From NCBI GenBank assembly GCA_036562565.1, contig DATCJY010000092.1, forward strand, positions 1 through 39,760: a DNA stretch of 39,760 nucleotides. The letters are read 5' to 3'. Below, piece after piece: positions 14,829 through 24,539 of the stretch (the first letter of the stretch is position 1; each line of letters opens with the position of its first letter). Made by a program: the position numbers and the translations under genes. This DNA comes from DATCJY01 sp036562565. Lineage in GTDB: Bacteria; Bacteroidota; Bacteroidia; Flavobacteriales_D; Sanyastnellaceae. A model generated the notes under the pieces. It ran no database searches, was not told the DNA's origin, and worked only from the letters and a program-made list of their open reading frames with translations.

Positions 14829-17275
14829 AACGAGAGCATGTATTGAATCACGGTTATACGTGGTTCTTCAATGGCCAAAGGTCTGATGGCATATTCGCGA
14901 TTCAAAACATTGTTTACAATAATTGCGAAGCGATGTCTAGGAGTGAGTTCATAAGCAATGCGCGCATCAAAAACATAATCACCTTTGGTATTTCTTTCGC
15001 GCCATGATGCAAGACCGGGTTTAAAATTAGCCATCGGTGATGCTTCCAAATCGCCAAATGCACGGTCAATGTTCTGCACGTGACTGTTGTAACGCCCACT
15101 GATACCGAGCATCCAGCTGCGCCATGATGCTGAAACATCGGCTCGAACCAGGTGTTGCATGCGATACTTGAGTATGTTGTTTGTGGGGTCACTACTTGTA
15201 GTTGCATAAGTATATGTAGCAGGAATACGCGGATTGCTGAACTCTCCATTTGGCGGAAGACCATATACATAATCCGGACTTGTGCTTTGTGGTTTGGTAT
15301 AGGTATAACCGGCTAATGTTTGGATGGTGACCTGACCGATATTGCCTTGTCCCATTAGTGATACTTCCAATCCTTGAATCTTTGCTTTACCTGTGTTTAC
15401 ACTTTTGAAACCAATGCTTTCTTGCAACTCTCTTGCGAAACGCCCAAAGTCGTCAATACCGGTGATGGGTGAAACATATTTCCATTGTCCAAATGTGAAC
15501 TCAATGAAGTTTTCATATTCCTGCTGGAATGCCGCAATGTCTAAGAATCCAAGGAAGTTGCCAATCTTAAATCCTTGCTTGATGCCAATCTCCGCGTTAT
15601 AAGATGTCTCTGCCACAAGGTCAGGGTTCGGGAAAATATTGATGGCGCCCAAACCTGTTACGATGTATTTCTCCGCAATGGATGGGAAACGATATCCTTG
15701 ACCATATGATGCTCTCACATAAGTGGCTTTGTGCAATTGGTAGTTAGCTCCTGCTCTGAATACCGGTTTGGATGATGAGGTCTTGTTGATTTCGAAATAC
15801 TCATAACGCACACCAGCGGAGATATTGAGCTTGTCGAAGAACTTCCTATCGAGTTGGAGATATGTTGCATAGTTGTTGGCCGTATTGTTTCCATCCGGAT
15901 TACCACCTGTGTATAGTTCACCTGTGGCATCGGTGTGAATGGCAACAACGCCCAGTGTCGTGGTGAAGTTTTTGATGCCAAGGCTGTCCCAGTTTTGTTG
16001 GTATTGGTATTCGCCATAATACACATCGCTGAAATTGCCTTGGTTATTATCGTTGTCATTGTCCAAGGTTTGCCATCTTGTTCTCAGAGAATGTTTGTGC
16101 CCTTTTGGTGAATGGTAAACCAAGAATGGATCGATGGTTCCAAGGGTTTGTTTGGTGCGTGTAGCACTGCCGTTATAAGCGCTGTACAAACCCGTACCGG
16201 AGTTTTCCCATAATAAGGTTGCAAGCGAATTGCTCAACATCCAATTCGTATTAAGCCCATAACTTAAACCGACAACTTTCTTGGAGCGATAGCGCAAGTT
16301 GGTATTCATCCGCATGCGATGGGTCGCGTTGTAACGGTCAGCGGTGAAGGGGTTGTATTTGTCTTCAAAACCTCCCGTTGAATCTTTGATTGGCCCCAGA
16401 TGGCCATCATCACCCAGGTAGCTAGCACCGAACACAAAATCCAGTTGACCAAATTTCTCCGAGTGTAAAAAGTTCAAACCGCTCCGCATCGCGGTCGAAT
16501 TCCAATACTTGGCAGAATCGCTTTGGGGAGCGCTGTAGAAACCGTGATACAAGGTGAGCACGGTCTTCGATGTATCGGTTGGATAGGCGGTGCGCAAATT
16601 GATTACACCACTCAGTGCTGCACTTCCGTAGAGAACACTGCTTGCTCCTTTGATGACTTCAATCTGTGATAAATTTTCGACCGGAAGAAAACCCCATGTG
16701 GGTCTTCCGGCATCACCACTCAGCACGGGAATATCATCCACAAGTATTTGCACCCTGCTCCCTGCACCAAATGAAAAACCGCTTCCGCTGCGGATTTGCG
16801 GCTCCTTGTTGACAATGCTCACTCCCGGTGTTTGTTGCAGTATTTCATCAACGGTTACCGTATTCTTATCGGTTACTAGGTTTTCAGGAATCACTTCCAT
16901 ACTCACGGTCACTTCACTGATGTCTTGCTCAAACTTACCGGCAGAGATCACCACTACCTTGAGTTCATTTTCGATTGCTGTAAGTCGTATGGACAGAGTT
17001 GACTCGTGATGGGCTGAGGTGAGTACTCTTGTTTCATCCTTGTATCCTAACATGGAAACAATAAGCGTGTCTTGTGGAGCCCGATATTTCAAAGTGAACT
17101 CACCGTTTGAATTTGCCGCAACACCTCGTCCGCTTGTGGTACGTATTACGGCTCCTTCCAGCAGATCATTGCTTTTAGCATCTATCACTTTGCCGTGGAT
17201 AGTCAGGTCTTGACTGTATACCACTCCGGTTATCAGAACAAACAAAATTGTTTGAAAGATGTTTCGCATCATCAT
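14825..17275 (-). CDS. TonB-dependent outer-membrane receptor
   Basis: An 816-residue TonB-dependent transporter with a signal peptide (to about residue 22, ending VYSQ). A carboxypeptidase-regulatory-like beta domain (about 25-105) precedes the plug domain (about 120-240, with VDEILQQTPGVSI and VIKGASSVLYGSAALSGVINL). A 22-strand-type barrel fills the rest and ends in a domain with VNNVLNREYAIRPLAI. No SusD partner is adjacent, so polysaccharide uptake in the Sus manner is not indicated; siderophore, vitamin or peptide uptake are alternatives. The first three codons are all ATG. A weak promoter-like pair (TTTC-N18-TACCTTTA) lies on the minus strand near 17394-17365. Confidence 0.88.
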   Translation of the reverse strand: MMMRNIFQTILFVLITGVVYSQDLTIHGKVIDAKSNDLLEGAVIRTTSGRGVAANSNGEFTLKYRAPQDTLIVSMLGYKDETRVLTSAHHESTLSIRLTAIENELKVVVISAGKFEQDISEVTVSMEVIPENLVTDKNTVTVDEILQQTPGVSIVNKEPQIRSGSGFSFGAGSRVQILVDDIPVLSGDAGRPTWGFLPVENLSQIEVIKGASSVLYGSAALSGVINLRTAYPTDTSKTVLTLYHGFYSAPQSDSAKYWNSTAMRSGLNFLHSEKFGQLDFVFGASYLGDDGHLGPIKDSTGGFEDKYNPFTADRYNATHRMRMNTNLRYRSKKVVGLSYGLNTNWMLSNSLATLLWENSGTGLYSAYNGSATRTKQTLGTIDPFLVYHSPKGHKHSLRTRWQTLDNDNDNNQGNFSDVYYGEYQYQQNWDSLGIKNFTTTLGVVAIHTDATGELYTGGNPDGNNTANNYATYLQLDRKFFDKLNISAGVRYEYFEINKTSSSKPVFRAGANYQLHKATYVRASYGQGYRFPSIAEKYIVTGLGAINIFPNPDLVAETSYNAEIGIKQGFKIGNFLGFLDIAAFQQEYENFIEFTFGQWKYVSPITGIDDFGRFARELQESIGFKSVNTGKAKIQGLEVSLMGQGNIGQVTIQTLAGYTYTKPQSTSPDYVYGLPPNGEFSNPRIPATYTYATTSSDPTNNILKYRMQHLVRADVSASWRSWMLGISGRYNSHVQNIDRAFGDLEASPMANFKPGLASWRERNTKGDYVFDARIAYELTPRHRFAIIVNNVLNREYAIRPLAIEEPRITVIQYMLSL

Positions 17276-17493
17276 GTAGCTTGTGAGGTTGAATTATGAC
17301 AGATGGTTGTAAATGTATTGGAAACCCGATTGTAATTGGATTTTATCGGAAAAGTTTGTTTGCTTAAAGGTAGTTGTTGTCGGAGCGTCAGAAAAAAATC
17401 CTTACTTCGCAATGGATTGACATTCCGTTTAGTAGATAGCGCCTCGCTCTCTATGACACTAAATCGATAATTGTTTAACCAATACCCAATGAA

Positions 17494-20400
17494 ATGAAAA
17501 GAACTTACCGGTTGTTCGGCACAAGCGCCAATGAATCCCATGATCAGATTCCGGAAGGATTTACGGTAGTTAAAGAAGTAGTGGTGGCCACTAACCGTGA
17601 TAGTGGACAAGCCATCCTGCATGAGGCGGACGATGATGATATAGTTGAAATGACATTTGATGACGGCTCTTTCTGGATGGGGCTTTGTGGGGAATTGCCT
17701 GATTATTTTGATCAGCTGCGAAGCAGGGATGTGAAGGAATTGGATGCTCCTGACGGGATCATCGAAATTAGTGGTTATATCACCGGTAACACTTATGACC
17801 GTGGTGTTGTACGCGATGCATTTGTCAAGGTTTTCCGATTTCTGAAACCACAGCAAATGGTTGTCGACCATGTAGTCGCAGAGACCGCTAAGCTATTGGA
17901 TAGCCGTATACAACCAGATCCGGGATTGTATTATGTTGGAGCCAAGTTCGAGTTATCTAAAATTAATGGCGTAATAGAGGGAGGAGAGAAGCCTTACCTA
18001 TTGCTAATACATGGTATTCTTTCGGCTGTAGACGGTTCGCTGAAGCAAATGTTTGAGAGTGACCAAGAAGGTATTTGGGCGCATTTGCAATCTTATTATG
18101 GCGATCGCATCATTGCATTGCAACACTATACACTCTCCAAATCCCCAATAGAAAATACGATAGACTTGTTGCAGCACTTTCCTCAACAGATCAAACTGCA
18201 CGTTATTACGCATTCACGGGGTGGATTGATAGGAGAGTTTCTTTGTCATTTCCATGCAGAAAATGTTGTACAAGGATTTGATGGCACATGGCGAGGAGCG
18301 CTCGCCAAAGCTTATTCCGAAGAACTCATACGTAAGCTCGAAGAAGTCGTGAAGGGCAAGAGCATTCTGATTGAAAAATTCATACGAGTGGCATGCCCTG
18401 CTCAAGGCACTACTTTGGCATCGGAACACCTGGATGTTTTTCTCAATACCATTATAAATGTCATTCGCTTTGCTTGGCCAGCAACCGCTCCCGCATTGGG
18501 AGTTGCAAAGCAATTGCTTGCCTCAGTGCTGGCCTGCAAGTCAAAACCCGATGTATTGCCCGGAGTAGAAGCTACACGCACGGAATCGGTATTCATTCGA
18601 GCATTGAATCATCCTGGAAAAACCTTGACCGCACCACTCACCGTCATTGCCGGTAACTCTAAGTTGAGCGCTAATATGGCCGGGTTCGTTACCCTGCTAA
18701 CAAAGGTGTTCTTTAAGTTCAAGATGAACGATTGGGTGATTGATACAAGGTACATGTTGCGTGGAACTCCTCGTCACAAGCCATTTGCCGTATATATTGA
18801 TCAAGGCTCAGATGTGAAGCATACAAACTACTTTGAGAAGGCACGAATCCAAAGTGCCATCTTGAATATTCTTAAACTGGATGAAAATTCATTGCCTTCA
18901 GGTTTCCGATGGATGACCACCTATGATGCGAATGCATTTGACAGAGGAGTACTGATGGGCAGTTATAATTCACCCGTGAAGCCAGAAGGTAAAAGACCCA
19001 TTGTTTTTGTATTGCCTGGTATTCTTGGTTCCAACCTTTCCGTTGGTGAGACAGAAGTATATCTGCAATTCCTCCGCGTCTCCGTGGGCGGTATGAAACG
19101 GCTTTCCATCAGCAATCAAGACGTCAAGGCTTCTTCATTAATCGGCAATTTTTACAAAAAAATATGCGAGTACCTCCAATCAGAATATGATGTAGTGACG
19201 TTTCCATATGACTGGAGAAAGCCTATAAAAGAGGAATCAGCCAAGCTGGCTTCACAAATTGAGTATTACCTGAACAAGTTTCCACACGTTTCCATCAGCA
19301 TTGTTGCACACTCCATGGGTGGTTTGGTTACACGTCATTTGGCCATCGATCATGAACAATTGTGGTCAAGGATGAATGAACGCAATGGTTTCCGCACCTT
19401 GTTGTTGGGCTCACCGCTTGGCGGTTCGTATATGATACCGGAAGTGCTGATTGGAGAAGGCAATCGTATAAAACAATTGGCCACGTTGGACATCACTAAC
19501 GATGCAGAAGAACTTTTGAAAGTATTCGCACAATATCCCGGGTTGCAGGATTTGTTGCCTACTAGTACGACTCCGCACAACTTCGCTGAAGTAGAATTGT
19601 GGAGAGAGATGAAGAAGCGCCAAGATCGCGTCAATTGGGTGATCCCTGCTGAAGCAGACTTGAAGAGATTTGAGTCTTTTAGAGAAGAGGTATTGCAAAA
19701 GTCCACAAGATTCTATGACAATTCCAACGTTATATACATTGCAGGTAAAGCCGACCAAACTCCTGAATCATTCATCTATCGACCCAATCACCGCGCGGGA
19801 AGACAACTGGAGTTTGTTTATACCGAAAGAGGCGATGGAAGTGTAACCTGGGCTTCGGGCATTCCGCATTCGTTCATTGAGAATAACAGATTGTTCTATG
19901 TAGATACCAGTCATGGAAATTTGGCCAAAGAGTCATCCTTGTTCGGCCCTTATCTAGAGTTGTTGCGAACAGGTACTACCAGCATGTTGAGTAGAACCGA
20001 AGTACCCTCGCGTAAGCGTAAATTCTTCGGTTTATTACGAGGTGATGTTCTGCCCGCTACCGAAGAGAATTTATTGCACGCTTGGATGGGTGATAACGAG
20101 CCGGCATTTATCATTGAAGAGCAGGACACACCCATTATCGAAGTGTCTATCTCCAATAGTGACTTAGTCTTTGCCGATTATCCGATTATGACGGGCCACC
20201 TCATGAATGATATCATCACAAGTGCAGAGGCAGTCTTGGACAACAAAATTGGTGGTAAGCTGAGCCGGAGCCACTCATTGGGTAATTATCCGAATGAAAT
20301 AGGAACAAGTCAGGTTTTTCAGTCGAATGATAAGGTCGAAGCAATTATTGTCGGTTTAGGCGAAAATGAAAAACTCAGTGCCTATCGACTGGAACAAACC

Positions 20401-22797
20401 ATAACACTTGGGGTAATAAAATACTTGCTTGAGATATATAATAAACACCGTCCGGAATCCTCACCTCCGGGTGGTGTAGGGTTGTCCGTGCTTTTCATAG
20501 GTACAGGCTATGTCGGTTTCAGTCTGGAGGCATCCATCATGGCAATTATATCCGGAATTAATAAAGCTAACAAGGCCATCATTTCCCGCGGTATAAGTGA
20601 CATTCACATTGCCAAAGTGGAGTTGATAGAGATTTATCAGGACAAGGCAATACAAGCGTTACTTGCTCTCAAGCGCTTGAAACAGTCCAATCATTTGCCA
20701 TTCGACATAAAGCCTTCCAAGATTGTTGTAAAAGGTGGTACGCGTAAGCGTTTTGTTTTTGAAAACAACAGTGAATGGTGGAAACGGATCACCATCTCGT
20801 CCCATCAAAGCCCCAACAGCAAGGATGTTTCATCTCTTCGGTTTGTTTCTTCATGGGCCTCTGCTCGTGCTGAGCGATACAATCTGGATGTTAGTTCGCG
20901 AATTATAGAAAAGCTACTGGAGGACCTTTCTAAAACCAATCAATGGAATGCTCCTTGGGCCAAGACCTTATTTGAGTTACTGATTCCTCAAGATTTTAAA
21001 AGTGAGATACAGCAACTGCAACCTTTACTTCTATTGGTTGACAAGCAAACAGCTCAGTATCCGTGGGAGTTATTGCAAGACAGTGCATCCAATGGCAAAC
21101 CGATTGTCACGCAAGTGGGCATGATTCGCCAATTAGCTACAGCTACTTTCAAACGAGGACTCAACTATGCAACAACAAAGCGCGCATTGGTAATAGGTGA
21201 CCCGGTATTAGAAGGCTATTTGCCTCAGTTACCCGGTGCATTGAAGGAATCAGAAACGGTTCATAAACTTTTGATTGAACGTGATTATGAATCCAACGCA
21301 ATTATTTCAAGGCCGTTCATAGATGTCATACACGCTTTGTACAGTCATGAACACAAGGTACTTCACCTGGCAGGGCATGGTATTTATAATAAAGAGGAAC
21401 CTACCAAGAGCGGTATGGTCATTGGCATTGGAGTATTCCTGAGCGCGCGGGAGATAGCTCAGCTACCCTATGTTCCGGAGTTAGTGTTTGTCAATTGCTG
21501 TTATCTCGGTGAGTTAGATGCTGCACTTGAAGAAGCATATCAGCATCGCAATCAGCTGGCAGCCAGTATTGGCTTAGAGTTGATAGATAAAGGCGTTAAG
21601 GCTGTCGTAGTTGCTGGTTGGGCAGTGAATGATGGAGCTGCCAAACTTTTTGCCGAAGTGTTTTACAAATCTATGTTGGAGGGAAGAACATTTGGAGAAT
21701 CGGTGCTTCATGCCCGTAGGGAATGCTACGAACAGCATATTCAAATAAACACTTGGGGAGCCTATCAATGTTATGGTGATTACTCGTATCGGTTGGATTC
21801 AACTCTAACCTCATCGGGTGAGCCTACTAAGACTTACGATATAGAAGAGGAGATAGAAATTGACTTGCTCAATATAGCAACCCAGGTGGATAGACGTGTG
21901 CGTAGAGAACAGTACATTGAAAATCTGAAGCGGATTCATGATGTTATGGTAAACAGAGGAAACAGCAATGCTTATCTGTATGAGTTACTTGCTGAAAATC
22001 TGGCTTACTACGAGGAAGATGATTTGGCTTATAAATCATACAAACGCATGATTATGCAGCCGAAAGCGTCTTATTCCATTGAGGCAGTGGAGCGATTTTG
22101 TTTGCTGTTGAGGCGTATTGTATTGTCTCAGGATAAGAATAACGAGGAGTTCATCGATGATCTTCGTTTGGTGATAACAGCTCTTGATGCTGTGCAACAA
22201 ATGCATACTTCAGCCGAACGACACTTCCTTCTGGGGGCTGCTTATCAAACCTTATTCATACAACTCAAAAAGAATCATCAGAAGGATGTCCAAATTCTGG
22301 AACGCGCTATACAACACTTCAACAGTGGCTTGGAAATGGATGAAAGTTCTTTAGAGAGCACATTGACTGCAACGGCTAATCTTATCACTATCCGATCTGT
22401 CCTTGAAGAGGAGTTGCTGGCTAACAGCGCGTCTTTTACAAAGGAACAGCTTAAAGAACAGGGTGAGCAAAAAAGAAAGCATAAGTCAAAGAAAGAAGAA
22501 GTATACAAGGCTATCAGCAACCGCATGAAAGGCTCAGCGTTGACTACCTCTGATCAAGATATCAAAAGCTTAATTGATGTACAAGCCGCGTTGGTTGAGC
22601 TATTGGCAGATCCATCCCACAAAATATTGAAAACTCTGCGCGATATAGTTACCAAAGAGGTTGCGAACTTGGCTATTCGCGCAAAATTGCTGAGCGAACA
22701 AAAGCAGAATGTCCTCTTGTATTTGAATACACTTGACCCTACCAATAAGCGTTGGCCTTTATTGGAGGATTATCGTAAATTCTTATTCACCCTATGA
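17494..22797 (+). CDS. Giant tandem lipase-CHAT protease protein
   Basis: A 1767-residue protein without signal peptide or membrane helix. Residues 1-160 are an unassigned acidic, beta-rich region. An alpha/beta-hydrolase follows (about 165-460): oxyanion HG at 173-174, candidate nucleophile S241 in THSRGG, and likely acid/His in IDQGSDVKH (D436 or D440, H443). A second, LCAT-like hydrolase (about 500-825) has PGILGSNL, FPYDWR, nucleophile S607 in AHSMGG, D781 in GDGSV and H807 in SHGNL. Residues 880-1090 are an unassigned block with VGLGE (953-957). A CHAT caspase-like protease domain (about 1125-1435) has H1295 in HLAGHG and C1336 in NCCYLG. Residues 1455-1767 are helical, TPR-like in places, with a Lys/Arg-rich patch at 1658-1668. 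It is monocistronic, flanked by housekeeping genes. The domains are clear; a protease-controlled phospholipase or acyltransferase role is inferred. Confidence 0.85.
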   Translation: MKRTYRLFGTSANESHDQIPEGFTVVKEVVVATNRDSGQAILHEADDDDIVEMTFDDGSFWMGLCGELPDYFDQLRSRDVKELDAPDGIIEISGYITGNTYDRGVVRDAFVKVFRFLKPQQMVVDHVVAETAKLLDSRIQPDPGLYYVGAKFELSKINGVIEGGEKPYLLLIHGILSAVDGSLKQMFESDQEGIWAHLQSYYGDRIIALQHYTLSKSPIENTIDLLQHFPQQIKLHVITHSRGGLIGEFLCHFHAENVVQGFDGTWRGALAKAYSEELIRKLEEVVKGKSILIEKFIRVACPAQGTTLASEHLDVFLNTIINVIRFAWPATAPALGVAKQLLASVLACKSKPDVLPGVEATRTESVFIRALNHPGKTLTAPLTVIAGNSKLSANMAGFVTLLTKVFFKFKMNDWVIDTRYMLRGTPRHKPFAVYIDQGSDVKHTNYFEKARIQSAILNILKLDENSLPSGFRWMTTYDANAFDRGVLMGSYNSPVKPEGKRPIVFVLPGILGSNLSVGETEVYLQFLRVSVGGMKRLSISNQDVKASSLIGNFYKKICEYLQSEYDVVTFPYDWRKPIKEESAKLASQIEYYLNKFPHVSISIVAHSMGGLVTRHLAIDHEQLWSRMNERNGFRTLLLGSPLGGSYMIPEVLIGEGNRIKQLATLDITNDAEELLKVFAQYPGLQDLLPTSTTPHNFAEVELWREMKKRQDRVNWVIPAEADLKRFESFREEVLQKSTRFYDNSNVIYIAGKADQTPESFIYRPNHRAGRQLEFVYTERGDGSVTWASGIPHSFIENNRLFYVDTSHGNLAKESSLFGPYLELLRTGTTSMLSRTEVPSRKRKFFGLLRGDVLPATEENLLHAWMGDNEPAFIIEEQDTPIIEVSISNSDLVFADYPIMTGHLMNDIITSAEAVLDNKIGGKLSRSHSLGNYPNEIGTSQVFQSNDKVEAIIVGLGENEKLSAYRLEQTITLGVIKYLLEIYNKHRPESSPPGGVGLSVLFIGTGYVGFSLEASIMAIISGINKANKAIISRGISDIHIAKVELIEIYQDKAIQALLALKRLKQSNHLPFDIKPSKIVVKGGTRKRFVFENNSEWWKRITISSHQSPNSKDVSSLRFVSSWASARAERYNLDVSSRIIEKLLEDLSKTNQWNAPWAKTLFELLIPQDFKSEIQQLQPLLLLVDKQTAQYPWELLQDSASNGKPIVTQVGMIRQLATATFKRGLNYATTKRALVIGDPVLEGYLPQLPGALKESETVHKLLIERDYESNAIISRPFIDVIHALYSHEHKVLHLAGHGIYNKEEPTKSGMVIGIGVFLSAREIAQLPYVPELVFVNCCYLGELDAALEEAYQHRNQLAASIGLELIDKGVKAVVVAGWAVNDGAAKLFAEVFYKSMLEGRTFGESVLHARRECYEQHIQINTWGAYQCYGDYSYRLDSTLTSSGEPTKTYDIEEEIEIDLLNIATQVDRRVRREQYIENLKRIHDVMVNRGNSNAYLYELLAENLAYYEEDDLAYKSYKRMIMQPKASYSIEAVERFCLLLRRIVLSQDKNNEEFIDDLRLVITALDAVQQMHTSAERHFLLGAAYQTLFIQLKKNHQKDVQILERAIQHFNSGLEMDESSLESTLTATANLITIRSVLEEELLANSASFTKEQLKEQGEQKRKHKSKKEEVYKAISNRMKGSALTTSDQDIKSLIDVQAALVELLADPSHKILKTLRDIVTKEVANLAIRAKLLSEQKQNVLLYLNTLDPTNKRWPLLEDYRKFLFTL

Positions 22798-22804
22798 TGC
22801 ACTG

Positions 22805-24328
22805 TTAGTGCTTGAAGTGACGTGTTCCCGTCATATACATCGCGATATTGTGCTCATTGCAGTAGTCGATGGACAATTGATCTTTGATGGAACCACCTGG
22901 TTGCACTACTGCATTGATGCCTTCTTTTCCGGCAATCTCCACGCAATCCGGGAACGGGAAGAACGCATCACTTGCCATCACTGCCCCTTGGAGATCGAAA
23001 CCGAAAGACTTCGCTTTTTCAATGGCTTGGCGCAATGCATCTACACGCGAAGTTTGTCCTGTTCCGCTTGCGCAGAGCTGGTTGTTTTTCGCAAGAACAA
23101 TTGTGTTGCTCTTGGTGTGCTTCACGAGTTTGTTGGCGAAAATCAAGTCGCGCAATTGCTCCTCTGTTGCAGACTTGGTTGTAACCAACTTGAAGTCTTC
23201 AAGTGTTTCGGTTTTGGTGTCTTTGTCTTGGAACAAGGTACCGTTGAGCAAAGTGCGCACTTGTGTTTTAGGCAGTGCAATATTTTTTCTTTCAAGAAGG
23301 ATTCTGTTGGGTTTGCCTTTTAGCAATTCAACTGCATCAGCACTGAATTTAGGAGCAATCACTACTTCGCAGAACAGGGAGTGAATTTCTTGTGCAGTCT
23401 CCAAATCGATTTCGCGGTTGGCAATCAGCACTCCACCAAATGCAGATGTAGGGTCGCATGCAAGCGCATCCAAATAGGCTTGCTTGATGGTGTTGCGTGT
23501 TGCAAGCCCGCACGCGTTGTTATGCTTGAGGATAGCGAATGTAGGCCCATCGTTTGTGAACTCATCAATCAAGTTGACGGCAGCATCCACATCAAGCAAA
23601 TTATTGTATGAAAGTTCTTTTCCATTGAGCTTGGTGAACAATGCATCTAAATCACCATAGAAAACTCCCCGTTGGTGTGGGTTTTCACCATAGCGCAAGA
23701 TGTGCTTTTGTTGTTCAGTTATTTTCAATGAACCCAGTTCTTCACCGAGGAAGTAACCATATATTTTTGAATCGTAGTGAGAAGAAACATCAAATGCATC
23801 GCGTGCTAATGCTTTGCGCTGCTCAATGGTGCTTTCACCGTTTTGGTTTTCCAAAATATTGAGCAAATCCGCATATTGTGCTTTGGATGGAACAATCACC
23901 ACATCGTTGTAGTTCTTAGCCGCACCGCGAATGAGCGAAATACCACCAATATCAATTTTCTCAATGATGTCTTCGTGTGATGCACCGCTTGCAACGGTTT
24001 TTTCGAAAGGATATAAATCAACGATTACACAATCGATGTTCGGCAATTCAAATTCTTTCACTTGAGCGATATCACCGGCATCATCTCTTCTGTTGAGGAT
24101 ACCACCAAATATTTTCGGATGCAATGTTTTTACACGACCACCCAAGATGCTGGGATATCCCGTCAAATCTTCCACGGCTACAACCGGCAAGCCTAATTTC
24201 TCGATAAAATCTTGTGTGCCGCCCGTGCTGTACATCGTGATGTTGAGCTCGTTCATTTTGCGCACAATCGGTTCCAAACCTTCTTTATCGAATACTGAAA
24301 TAAGTGCGGATGTAATTTTCTTAGCCAT
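22805..24328 (-). CDS. purH: Bifunctional AICAR transformylase/IMP cyclohydrolase
   Basis: Catalyses the last two steps of purine synthesis: formylation of AICAR and ring closure to IMP. It has 507 residues. The N-terminal cyclohydrolase domain begins MAKKITSALISVFDKEGLEP and contains the GRVKTLHPKIFGG segment. The C-terminal transformylase domain has ILKHNNACG with the catalytic Lys-His pair and ends DAFFPFPD...YMTGTRHFKH. The frame is open 14 codons further upstream, but the ATG at 24328 fits the family start. It converges with the CHAT gene after only 7 bases. A TAnnTTCG box (TAAATTCG, minus strand, 24362-24355) lies 26 bases upstream of the ATG. Confidence 0.95.
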   Translation of the reverse strand: MAKKITSALISVFDKEGLEPIVRKMNELNITMYSTGGTQDFIEKLGLPVVAVEDLTGYPSILGGRVKTLHPKIFGGILNRRDDAGDIAQVKEFELPNIDCVIVDLYPFEKTVASGASHEDIIEKIDIGGISLIRGAAKNYNDVVIVPSKAQYADLLNILENQNGESTIEQRKALARDAFDVSSHYDSKIYGYFLGEELGSLKITEQQKHILRYGENPHQRGVFYGDLDALFTKLNGKELSYNNLLDVDAAVNLIDEFTNDGPTFAILKHNNACGLATRNTIKQAYLDALACDPTSAFGGVLIANREIDLETAQEIHSLFCEVVIAPKFSADAVELLKGKPNRILLERKNIALPKTQVRTLLNGTLFQDKDTKTETLEDFKLVTTKSATEEQLRDLIFANKLVKHTKSNTIVLAKNNQLCASGTGQTSRVDALRQAIEKAKSFGFDLQGAVMASDAFFPFPDCVEIAGKEGINAVVQPGGSIKDQLSIDYCNEHNIAMYMTGTRHFKH

Positions 24329-24354
24329 GATGAAATGTGGGATTTTTGAGGTCG

Positions 24355-24362
24355 CGAATTTA
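24355..24362 (-). promoter_or_regulatory. Possible -7 element of purH
   Basis: TAAATTCG on the minus strand resembles TAnnTTTG with one change and is correctly placed upstream of the ATG at 24328. No TTTG is found at 18-21 bases upstream. It lies within a short palindrome, GCGAA-N5-TTCGC (24354-24368). Confidence 0.3.
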
Positions 24363-24539
24363 GTTCGCACAATGCCTCGGGGGAAGAAGAACTTTTGGTT
24401 TTTGCTGCATTTCGTCCGGAACTTGAGAAGTCTTAAATAAATTGATAATTAGTGATGTTTTCGCGTGTGTTCTGTTCCCTGTACTGTTCGGTTTTGACTA
24501 TTTACAGGAATATTTTCTGTTTCAGTCATGAATTCAAGA

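Noticed and set aside
17276..17493. Promoter and operator sites in the 218-base gap between the TonB receptor and the CHAT gene
   Set aside because: Only a weak TTTC-N18-TACCTTTA pair is seen for the receptor; no TAnnTTTG or TTCG box is found before the CHAT gene and no clear repeat is present.
17272..17871. 199-residue minus-strand ORF across the start of the CHAT gene
   Set aside because: It is mostly antisense to the real gene, has no recognisable domain and would overlap the TonB receptor start region.
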